From NCBI GenBank assembly GCA_025360015.1, contig JANYCZ010000025.1:124001-188000 (forward strand): DNA of 64,000 nt. Direction: 5' to 3'. The position numbers were made by a program, and so were the translations under genes. This document shows positions 50,698 through 57,475 of this stretch, piece after piece (position 1 is the stretch's first letter; each line of letters starts with the position of its first letter). The stretch is from Verrucomicrobiota bacterium (GTDB lineage Bacteria > Verrucomicrobiota > Verrucomicrobiia > Verrucomicrobiales > Verrucomicrobiaceae). The notes beneath the pieces are model-generated. The model did no database searches. It had not been told where the DNA came from and saw only the letters and a program-made list of their open reading frames with translations.

Positions 50698-51474
50698 ATG
50701 CCCAACGATCTTTTTTCTCTGCGCGGTAAAACCATTCTCCTCACCGGGGGTGCTGGCCTGTATGGGCGTGGTCTAGCCGCGCTGCTGGCACAAACGGGAG
50801 CCACGCTGATCCTGGCCTCACGTGACTCCTTCAAGCTGCAAATCGTCGCGGAGGAAGAAACGGCCAAGGACCACCGTGTGTTCGCTGAAACTCTCGACCA
50901 AGGCGATGAAGCTTCCGTGATGGCTTTGCATGAGCGCATCATCGCGCAGCATGGACCGCTGCATGGGCTGGTGAACAACGCCGTGCTGCGCCCGATGAAG
51001 GGGGCGAATGGCGCGGTGGAGCAGTTTGCGGAATCCATGCGCGTGAATGCCACGGGCGTGATGCTCATGCACCGCCACTTTGGGCAGACGATGGCCGCAG
51101 CCGGACGCGGCAGCATTGTGAACATTGGCAGCATCCAGGGGATGATCGGCCCGAGTTATGAGCTCTACGCTGGCACCAACATGGGTGACATGCCGCCGGA
51201 TTATTTCTTCCACAAAGGCGGCATGGAAAACCTGACGCGATTCTACGCCGCGCTCTACGGTCCCAAGGGGGTCCGGGTTAACAACCTCGCTGCTGGAGGC
51301 TTCTTCAATCACCAGCCGGAACCGTTTTTGCAGCGCTACTGTGATCACACCATGCTCGGGCGCATGGCGGATGACAACGATCTCGGCGGAGCGGTGATTT
51401 TTCTGCTGAGTGATGCGTCACGGTACATCACGGGGGTGAATCTACCGGTGGATGGTGGGTATACGGCGAAGTAG
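50698..51474 (+). CDS. Short-chain dehydrogenase/reductase
   Basis: A 258-residue SDR. Cofactor motif TGGAGLYGRGLAALL, NNAVLRP (variant of NNAG), catalytic Ser in NIGSIQGMIG, and Tyr-Lys in YFFHKGGMENL (Tyr-x-x-x-Lys). C-terminal ITGVNLPVDGG is typical. The region between Ser and Tyr (YELYAGTNMGDMPPD) is longer than usual. Likely oxidises a sugar-acid-like hydroxyl using NAD(P). Last gene of the plus-strand operon; its TAG stop directly touches the stop codon of the convergent Kelch-type gene (51474/51475). Confidence 0.9.
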   Translation: MPNDLFSLRGKTILLTGGAGLYGRGLAALLAQTGATLILASRDSFKLQIVAEEETAKDHRVFAETLDQGDEASVMALHERIIAQHGPLHGLVNNAVLRPMKGANGAVEQFAESMRVNATGVMLMHRHFGQTMAAAGRGSIVNIGSIQGMIGPSYELYAGTNMGDMPPDYFFHKGGMENLTRFYAALYGPKGVRVNNLAAGGFFNHQPEPFLQRYCDHTMLGRMADDNDLGGAVIFLLSDASRYITGVNLPVDGGYTAK

Positions 51475-52371
51475 TTACTTCAACAGATCTGCCACGGGGA
51501 TGCGGAAGCATTTATCAGTGCGTGACTGCTTCTTGTCCTCTCCGCCGAGGCAATAGACAAAACCGTCAAGCTTCACCAGGCTTACCATTGCCGCATACGG
51601 CAGTGATTTTGCCTTTCGATAACTGTCCGCTTTCACAGCGTAGATCACGGCATCCGCTGTAAAATCATTTTCATAGCCGCCGGCAAGGTAGATGTGCCCG
51701 TCATCCAGTGTGACGGCAGCCAGGCCGCGATTCATACGCGGGAGCAGCCTCAACTGCCGCCAGGTGTTTTTCGCAGATGCAAAAGCAAAGGCCGCGTCGG
51801 TGTTCACGGGCAGCTTAGTGTGGGCGTCGTATGTCATGCCGCCAAACACGAACAGTTCGTCCCCGACGACTGCGTATGCTGCCACGGAAAAGGGCTTGCC
51901 AGGATAATCCGCCAATCGTCGCTGACCTTTGCCAATCATCCAGGTCTCCTTGCTGACACCGGCAACGTTGGCCGGATTATCGGTGCCTCCGACCATGACC
52001 GGCCCCACCGCCATCTGACCGCCTGACGCCAGAACCCCATGCTGCCGCACAAACCGGGCCCGATTTCCATCAAAGCCACCCATGGACGTAAAATGGTCTT
52101 TGTATTGGAACAAAACAGCATACGCCACCTTCGCATGGACTTTCGGGTCGGTGTGCCACTTCATTTTCACAGGATCAAAGCTGTGTCTTTTTTCCAGCCA
52201 GTTCTTTTTTTCATTTTGCCAGTTAGAGCCGCCCATCACGATGATTTGACCCTTCTCGTGTCCGCACACAAAGCCCCCGTTTGGCTCTGGCAGCGGTGGC
52301 AGGGGCTCCCAGTCGGCGCCGTGCGTGGCGCAGACGAGTGATGCCACCACGCTAAAGACTCGTTTTGTCAT
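51475..52371 (-). CDS. Kelch-type beta-propeller, NanM-like
   Basis: Start at ATG 52369-52371 (MTKRVFSVVASLVCATHGAD), which gives a signal peptide; a longer frame to 52545 overlaps the upstream gene and is rejected. The 298-residue mature part shows repeated Kelch motifs: GHEKGQIIVMGGSNW, YKDHFTSMGGFDGNRA, GDELFVFGGMTYD, LDDGHIYLAGGYE, LDGFVYCLGGEDK, i.e. Gly-Gly pairs at blade ends. The size and export resemble NanM-type sugar mutarotases (sialic acid), but many Kelch proteins exist. It ends directly at the convergent SDR stop and overlaps the upstream gene by 20 bp. Confidence 0.75.
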   Translation of the reverse strand: MTKRVFSVVASLVCATHGADWEPLPPLPEPNGGFVCGHEKGQIIVMGGSNWQNEKKNWLEKRHSFDPVKMKWHTDPKVHAKVAYAVLFQYKDHFTSMGGFDGNRARFVRQHGVLASGGQMAVGPVMVGGTDNPANVAGVSKETWMIGKGQRRLADYPGKPFSVAAYAVVGDELFVFGGMTYDAHTKLPVNTDAAFAFASAKNTWRQLRLLPRMNRGLAAVTLDDGHIYLAGGYENDFTADAVIYAVKADSYRKAKSLPYAAMVSLVKLDGFVYCLGGEDKKQSRTDKCFRIPVADLLK

Positions 52372-52903
52372 CGGGATCAGTCGCGCGTGCATAGTGGTCG
52401 GTGTGGGGTGACTTCCAGTCGGGTCGCAGGCGCACATCCCCTGCACCGCCAAGTGCTCCGGGAGAGCTGGGCGAGGATAGATCGTCTTTGCGGCGCATTT
52501 CCCACCAGCACTGGCCGCAGTGATTGTGCTCGTGGTCGATGACAAAACCCGCCTGCTGCATCATCGGGCCAATCCAACCCATGCAGTGGTCGCAGTAGTC
52601 GTTGTATTGGTTCAGGCCATTGCGAATGAGAAAGCCCTTGGAAGGGCATTGGTGCATGTCGATGCGGAAGGTGTCGTCTGTCACCGTGCGCTCGTACACC
52701 GCGCCTTCGTTCGCCAGCGTGGGCCCCCAGTATTCCTTCATGCCATCGATGCCCTTTTCGCCGATGAGCTGGGAGGCATGAATCTGCGCGTCCTGATGGA
52801 TCGCTTCATCCCAATACGCACGCACCAGTGCGTGGCCGCCCAACTGGCGCAGCCACTCAAACGTCCACTCGTAGTGTCCGCAAAAATCGTAGCAGCCGAT
52901 CAT
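52352..52903 (-). CDS. ATC-hydrolase-like protein, paralogue B
   Basis: Start at ATG 52901-52903 in ATGA overlap with the upstream paralogue's stop. The 183-residue product has the same blocks as that paralogue: VRAYWDE, GIDGMKEYW, a CP motif (MHQCPSKGFL), YCDHCMGW and a C-terminal HNHCGQCWWEM. I read these as a family related to L-2-amino-thiazoline-4-carboxylate hydrolases (PF14196). Extra His residues (GHYEWTF, IDHEHNHCGQC) point to metal binding. About 45 poorly conserved residues follow the domain. The two paralogues may form a heteromer. The reaction is unknown; amidine or lactam ring opening is a hypothesis. Confidence 0.6.
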   Translation of the reverse strand: MIGCYDFCGHYEWTFEWLRQLGGHALVRAYWDEAIHQDAQIHASQLIGEKGIDGMKEYWGPTLANEGAVYERTVTDDTFRIDMHQCPSKGFLIRNGLNQYNDYCDHCMGWIGPMMQQAGFVIDHEHNHCGQCWWEMRRKDDLSSPSSPGALGGAGDVRLRPDWKSPHTDHYARATDPDDKTSL

Positions 52904-53415
52904 GCCGCCGTGGCGATGTCCTCCAGGTTTTGCGTTGGCGTGTCCGCAGTGCGTGGCAGAAAGCGCTGCGTGCAGCTCCCGTTGCCGCCGCATACGCGCG
53001 CTGTCATGCCGGCCTGCGCGGCGATGGCTTCGTTTACAAAATAGCAGTGCTGGCAGAAATTTGGCACGATCTCGCGGCCATGCGCACGCAGGTGATGGAT
53101 CGCGGGACAGCGCAGCACTTCCAGCCGCACCTCGGCGCTTGATTCGACCACTTCGATCTCAGCCCCCGGCTCGGCAGCAAAGAAAGCGCGCCAATAGTCC
53201 GCCACACCGGCCAGGCCATGCTGCTGCCACTGCTCCGCCACTGGGCGGTAGTAGCTGCCGCCGAGGTCGTGCCAGTATTTCCTCAGAGCAGCCTCACCAT
53301 GATGCCGTCGGATGAAGCGAAACGTCGCATTGATCGCGAAATAGAAATCCGCATGCCCTGCCGGCTTGGTGTCGGTGTAGTGCAGTGGTGAATGCGATGT
53401 ATCGGCGTCTGACAT
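52900..53415 (-). CDS. ATC-hydrolase-like protein, paralogue A
   Basis: Start at ATG 53413-53415 (MSDADTSHSPLHY). A 171-residue soluble protein. Blocks shared with paralogue B: LRKYWHD, GLAGVADYW, a CP motif (LRCPAIHHLRAHG), FCQHCYFVNEAIAAQAG and GGNGSCTQRF. This set of Cys residues and the GxC ending fits the family of L-2-amino-thiazoline-4-carboxylate hydrolase-like proteins as I remember it. It is the first gene of a minus-strand operon (A, B, Kelch) divergent from the symporter gene at 53546. Substrate unknown. Confidence 0.6.
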   Translation of the reverse strand: MSDADTSHSPLHYTDTKPAGHADFYFAINATFRFIRRHHGEAALRKYWHDLGGSYYRPVAEQWQQHGLAGVADYWRAFFAAEPGAEIEVVESSAEVRLEVLRCPAIHHLRAHGREIVPNFCQHCYFVNEAIAAQAGMTARVCGGNGSCTQRFLPRTADTPTQNLEDIATAA

Positions 53416-53545
53416 GATGGAATACAAGCAGCCGTCATTCCTAGCAGTGGATCATTCCACTTTCTTGTGCAATCGACTGGTTCTAAAAACAAACCAGAAA
53501 ACAACGAATGCCGCGGGCGTTCAATCGCCCGATCACTCTGCCCCT
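53416..53545. promoter_or_regulatory. Divergent region between symporter and hydrolase-like operon
   Basis: 130 bp with promoters expected in both directions. AT-richer than the flanks, but no operator-like palindrome stood out. Confidence 0.4.
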
Positions 53546-55012
53546 ATGACACAATTTTCCTGGCTCGACTACACCATCTTCGGCGGCTACTTCGTCGTGA
53601 CGGCAGCCGTGGGTTTGCTGGCCGGGGGAAAGCAGAAGACGCTCTCGTCCTACTTTCTCGCAGACCGTGGTGTGAACCGCTATGTGGTGGCGATGACGGT
53701 GCTGGCGGCCTTGTTCTCCGGCATCAGCTATCTGGCGGGCCCGGCGGAGGTGTACAAAAATGGCATTGGCTTCTCACTCGTGCTGATGTCGTTCTTCATT
53801 GCCACACCGCTCACCGCTGTGTTTCTGCTGCCGCATTTTTACCAGAGCCGTTACTTCACGGCCTATCACTTTTTTCAGGAGCGTTTTGGTCTTTCGGTGC
53901 GCCTGCTCGCCTCGGGCCTGTTCATCCTGCGCGTCTCGCTGTGGCTGGGTGCGGCCACCTTTGCACCGGCGCTGGCGCTCAAGGCGGTGACGGGGCTGCC
54001 TTTGACGTTCACCATTCTCTGCACGGGGCTGGTCTCAACGCTCTACACGATGAAAGGCGGAATGAAGGCCGTCATCTGGACGGATGTGCTGCAGCTCATC
54101 GTGCTGTTTGGCGGGCAGCTCGTCATTGTCATGGTCGCTGTGGGAAAAATTCATGGAGGCTTCCAGGGTGTTTGGGACGCAGCGGTGGCCGGGCACAAGC
54201 TCGACATCAGTTTTTCGATTGATCCGCGTGTGCGGGTCACGTTCTGGGCGGCGATGATCGGCGGCACCTTTCTCAACCTCGTACAAATGGCCACCGATCA
54301 GGTCTCGGTGCAGCGTTACCTCACGGCCGGCAGTCTGAAGGAGGCCCAGCGCGCGCTCTGGATCAAGCTCTGGATGTTCCTGCCTGTATTCGTGGTTTTC
54401 TACGGCACCGGCCTCGTGCTCTACGCCTTCTACTGTCAGCATGGCGACCCTTTTGCGGCGGGTTTGATCACCCGGGATGATCAGATCCTGCCTTATTTTG
54501 TCATCACGCAGCTGCCCGCTGGTTTGCCGGGCATGCTCATCGCCGCCATTTTTGCCGCGAGTATGTCCACCGTCTCTGCCGGGGTGAACTCGCTCACCTC
54601 CGCCACGATGTGCGACTTCTACCAGACGCTGAGCCATGGCGAAGCCCTATCCGAAGAGAAACTCGTGCGGCGCGCACGCTGGTGGACGCTCACTTATGGC
54701 GTCCTGGTGACGGCATTTGCCTTTGTGATTGCGGCGTTTGAAAAAAACCTCGTCGAATCGGTCAACACCATCATCGGTTTGGTGGGCGGCCCGATGGTGG
54801 GATTGTTTCTCCTCGGCATGTTCACCCAACGGGCGGACCAACGCGGAGCCATTCTGGGCTGCATCGCCGGTCTTGCCGGCAGCCTCTACCTTGCCACGTC
54901 CAGCACCAGCATCTCGTTTCTGTGGTTCACACTGATCGGGGCCTGTGTCACCATGGCCGTTGGACGGCTCACTTCCGGCCGATCTGCCACGTCGTCAGCC
55001 CGCCATCAATGA
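53546..55012 (+). CDS. Sodium/solute symporter (SSS/SLC5 family)
   Basis: Start at ATG 53546 (MTQFSWLDYTIFGGYF); an in-frame extension to 53414 has no family sequence. The 488-residue product has about 13 membrane helices. Family marks: the first helix, the segment SSYFLADRGVNRYVVAMTVL (SSS consensus near helix 2), LAALFSGISYLAGPAEVY, YHFFQERFG, and the central GLPGMLIAAIFAASMSTVSAGVNSL, the sodium-site region with Ser-Thr-Ser. It likely imports a sugar, sugar acid or amino-sugar-like compound with Na+. It sits in the middle of the catabolic genes; its 3' end overlaps the convergent SDR gene by 44 bp. Confidence 0.9.
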   Translation: MTQFSWLDYTIFGGYFVVTAAVGLLAGGKQKTLSSYFLADRGVNRYVVAMTVLAALFSGISYLAGPAEVYKNGIGFSLVLMSFFIATPLTAVFLLPHFYQSRYFTAYHFFQERFGLSVRLLASGLFILRVSLWLGAATFAPALALKAVTGLPLTFTILCTGLVSTLYTMKGGMKAVIWTDVLQLIVLFGGQLVIVMVAVGKIHGGFQGVWDAAVAGHKLDISFSIDPRVRVTFWAAMIGGTFLNLVQMATDQVSVQRYLTAGSLKEAQRALWIKLWMFLPVFVVFYGTGLVLYAFYCQHGDPFAAGLITRDDQILPYFVITQLPAGLPGMLIAAIFAASMSTVSAGVNSLTSATMCDFYQTLSHGEALSEEKLVRRARWWTLTYGVLVTAFAFVIAAFEKNLVESVNTIIGLVGGPMVGLFLLGMFTQRADQRGAILGCIAGLAGSLYLATSSTSISFLWFTLIGACVTMAVGRLTSGRSATSSARHQ

Positions 55013-55730
55013 TGATGGTCTCACCGGTGATGTAGCTGGCTGCGCTGGAACAAAGGAAGACGGCAGCGCCTGCGACATCTTCCGGCGTGCCGAGGCGCTG
55101 GAGCAGGATTTTTTTCTCGTAATGCTCCACCATGCCGCCGTCGCTGGCGTGGTGAAGTCCGGCGGTGAGGGGAGTCTTGATCAGGCCGGGGGCGACGCCG
55201 TTGACGCGGATGCCATGGTCGGCGAGCGAGACGGCGAGAGATTTTGTGAGCATGACGAGCGCGCCTTTGCTGGCGTCATACGCGCAGGAGTCGGACTCGG
55301 CTTGAAAGCCATTGGTCGAAGAGGTGATGACGATGCAGCCGCCGCGTTTTTCGGCCACGAGGCGTTTGGCAAAAGCCTGCGCCGCGAAAAAGACCGACGC
55401 CATGTTGAGATTCACGGTCTTGTCCCAGCGCTCGCGCGTCATCTCTAGAAACGGCACATCGAAGAAACTGCCGGCATTGCAGATCAGCGTGTCGAGAGCG
55501 GGCTCCTGGGCAAACGCGGCCTCCACCAGTTCAGCGGGCGCAGATGGGGTGGACAGGTCATAGGGGAGGTATGAAGCCCATGCAGGGAAATCCGGCGCTT
55601 TTTCAGCAAGTCCGTGGCACACCACACGTGCTCCGGCCTCGTGGAGGCCCTGTGCCATCGCGAATCCAATGCCTTGGGATGATCCTGTTACCAGCGCTGC
55701 CCGACCTTCAAGAGAGAATGCTTTCATCAT
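54969..55730 (-). CDS. Short-chain dehydrogenase/reductase
   Basis: A 253-residue SDR: TGSSQGIGFAMAQGL (cofactor), CNAGSFFDVPF (NNAG variant), Ser in VITSSTNGFQAES, Tyr-Lys in YDASKGALVML, and ITGETIIIDGG at the end. It starts with two ATG codons inside the first copy of a 22-bp direct repeat. Before the HEPN/MNT insertion its start would have overlapped the end of the amidohydrolase gene by 23 bp, which places it as the last gene of the minus-strand operon. The last 44 bp overlap the symporter gene antisense. Confidence 0.92.
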   Translation of the reverse strand: MMKAFSLEGRAALVTGSSQGIGFAMAQGLHEAGARVVCHGLAEKAPDFPAWASYLPYDLSTPSAPAELVEAAFAQEPALDTLICNAGSFFDVPFLEMTRERWDKTVNLNMASVFFAAQAFAKRLVAEKRGGCIVITSSTNGFQAESDSCAYDASKGALVMLTKSLAVSLADHGIRVNGVAPGLIKTPLTAGLHHASDGGMVEHYEKKILLQRLGTPEDVAGAAVFLCSSAASYITGETIIIDGGLTTWQIGRK

Positions 55731-55731
55731 G
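55710..55731. repeat. 22-bp direct repeat, left copy
   Basis: AAGAGAGAATGCTTTCATCATG in exact copy with 56492-56513; with one mismatch the match extends 4 bp further left. The copy covers the start codons of the SDR gene. Confidence 0.95.
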
Positions 55732-55759
55732 GAGTGTTACGAAATAAGATTGCACGCGT

Positions 55760-56140
55760 TCACAGCCCGAGAGCCTGCCGTGCGCTTTCACGGATGATCC
55801 TGGCATCCTGATGAGCCGTTTTCATTTCCAGGGCCGTAGCTTCATTGCCAGGATAGCGAACGCGCACTCCATAGTCGCTGATTCGCGCAGCAGCAGGAAT
55901 CAGCACCACCCACAACGGCTCAAGCGGCAAGGCGATCTGGATCAAGTCGTCCACTTGATGGGTTTTCGGGATGCGCACGTTGGCTTCTTCAAGCCGCGCT
56001 TTTACATATTTTTCGGCGGCTTGCTGGAAGTGAAAACAGGCATGATCATGCACAGGCATCTTGCGGCGACGAATCAAAGAAACAGCCAGCAGCCAGTCTG
56101 ACTCCGCTTTTTTGATCCACTCAAGCGTGGCTGCCTTCAT
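55760..56140 (-). CDS. HEPN-domain protein (putative toxin of HEPN/MNT pair)
   Basis: A 126-residue protein. HEPN pattern: an N-terminal helix with Ala/Asp/Trp (WIKKAESDWLLAVSLI), CFHFQQAAEKYVKARLEEA and IPKTHQVDDLIQIALPL. The canonical RNase motif R-x4-6-H was not seen, so toxin activity is uncertain and it may be of the class lacking it. It overlaps the nucleotidyltransferase gene by 20 bp and lies downstream of it on the minus strand. In known HepT/MntA pairs the nucleotidyltransferase AMPylates and silences the HEPN ribonuclease. The pair interrupts an operon between direct repeats. Confidence 0.85.
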   Translation of the reverse strand: MKAATLEWIKKAESDWLLAVSLIRRRKMPVHDHACFHFQQAAEKYVKARLEEANVRIPKTHQVDDLIQIALPLEPLWVVLIPAAARISDYGVRVRYPGNEATALEMKTAHQDARIIRESARQALGL

Positions 56141-56441
56141 ACATGATTTTCCCCCTTTCGGTCACATCCAGAATAAAAGACTCGCGATCTGCGATCCGTC
56201 TTTGAAGCTTGTCGTCCGGTTCCACCAGCACATCCACTGGGAACCCAGCAGGCACTTTAATGCGCATGCGGAAACCAAGATCACGCTTATAGCGGCGCTT
56301 GGGCATTACCACCATCACGTCCACATCGGAGTCTTCAGTCGGGCTGCCGTAGGCGTAGGAGCCAAACAGAATGATCTTCTGTGGCTTGAACGCATCTGCA
56401 ATGCCGTCGCAGTAGCGCTGAATGTCACTCATTGAAATCAT
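56121..56441 (-). CDS. MNT-type nucleotidyltransferase (putative antitoxin)
   Basis: A 106-residue minimal nucleotidyltransferase. The active-site signature GSYAYGSPTEDSDVDVMVV lies at residues 27-45 with Gly27-Ser28 and metal ligands Asp39 and Asp41. A third Asp is likely in FPVDVLV. It is paired with the HEPN gene by a 20-bp overlap. MntA-type enzymes transfer AMP to the HEPN partner; the same fold is found in many mobile toxin-antitoxin modules. Alternative starts exist (MISMSD); the second Met is equally possible. Confidence 0.9.
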   Translation of the reverse strand: MISMSDIQRYCDGIADAFKPQKIILFGSYAYGSPTEDSDVDVMVVMPKRRYKRDLGFRMRIKVPAGFPVDVLVEPDDKLQRRIADRESFILDVTERGKIMYEGSHA

Positions 56442-56489
56442 GTCTCAGACGATAGCGGATACTGAGGGCAGGTCAATATTCGGCGCTCT

Positions 56490-57464
56490 TTAAGAGAGAA
56501 TGCTTTCATCATGCAGCTTTAAATAAGCGCGGATGTTGGTGTTCGCAATGCGGTCCACCATTTCTGCACCGCCGGTCGTCAGGGCCTCAACCTCGGCCTT
56601 GTAGGTGCTGATGAGGCGCACGACCTCGCCATTGATCTCGGCGGCGTAGCTGTAAAAGGGGGAATCGCTGCCCCACATGAACTTCTGCGGATAGGCGGCC
56701 GCCAGGTCGGCGATGACGCGGGCGGGATTGGTGTAGTCGGAGTCAAAGCGTCGTGCCTTCGGCGCCACGTAGGGCAGCTCCTTCACCACGCCTTCGCAGT
56801 GGATGCAGTGGGCGGAGTTGTCGAACCAGGTGTTTGGCAGGGCCTGTACGCGGTCGAGACATTCTTTGTCGTAGCGGCAGGAGTGCGCGAGGCAGAAGCG
56901 CACGTGCGGATTTTCCTCCGCGATGTCGAGGATGTCATGCGCCTGGGCCCAGAGGTCGCTCTTGGCCACGCTGGAGTGGATCAGAAACGGCACGTCCCAC
57001 TCGGCGGCGAGTTCGACGAAGACCTTGCCGCGATCCCGCAGGTGCTTGATGTCGGCCTGGAGGATGGTGGTCTGCATCTTGATGCCGTGGAAGCGGTATT
57101 CGCCGCGCAGCTGGCGCAGCTCTTTTTCCTGCGCGGCGGTGTTGCGCATGGGATCGGCCATGACAAAGGGGAGCATGCGTTTTCCTTCTTCGGGAAAGAG
57201 TTCGTAGCATTCCTTCATGAGCCGACGGTTTTCAAAGGCGTACGGGATCTCCTGCAGGCGGCCTTTTTCGTCTTTGATCTGGTTTTGCATGAAGACGGTG
57301 ACGTCCAGTGCGAGATGGCTGACGAAGGGAAAGACGATCCAGCGGTCCACGCCGAGGGCGCGGCCTTCGTCGTGCATCGTCACGAGGTGCTGGGCGTAGG
57401 GGAAATCGCCGTGGAGGTAGAAGAGGAGATCGGAGCCGACGTGGTTATGGCAATCAATGATCAT
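56490..57464 (-). CDS. Amidohydrolase-2 family metal-dependent hydrolase
   Basis: A 324-residue TIM-barrel hydrolase. Metal site HNH in IIDCHNHVGSD (His5, His7), FLIHSSVAKSD in the middle, CLAHSCRYDKE and the metal-ligand Asp in WGSDSPFYSY. The family hydrolyses or decarboxylates cyclic or acidic substrates (uronate isomerase-like, ACMSD-like). The last residues (LHDESILS) are encoded by the right copy of the 22-bp direct repeat. It follows the fused amidohydrolase-aminotransferase gene by 11 bp and precedes the inserted HEPN/MNT pair. Confidence 0.88.
   Translation of the reverse strand: MIIDCHNHVGSDLLFYLHGDFPYAQHLVTMHDEGRALGVDRWIVFPFVSHLALDVTVFMQNQIKDEKGRLQEIPYAFENRRLMKECYELFPEEGKRMLPFVMADPMRNTAAQEKELRQLRGEYRFHGIKMQTTILQADIKHLRDRGKVFVELAAEWDVPFLIHSSVAKSDLWAQAHDILDIAEENPHVRFCLAHSCRYDKECLDRVQALPNTWFDNSAHCIHCEGVVKELPYVAPKARRFDSDYTNPARVIADLAAAYPQKFMWGSDSPFYSYAAEINGEVVRLISTYKAEVEALTTGGAEMVDRIANTNIRAYLKLHDESILS
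56492..56513. repeat. 22-bp direct repeat, right copy
   Basis: Exact copy of 55710-55731, 782 bp apart. It encodes the last residues of the amidohydrolase gene and probably arose when the HEPN/MNT pair entered. Confidence 0.95.
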
Positions 57465-57475
57465 GGCGGAGGGAT

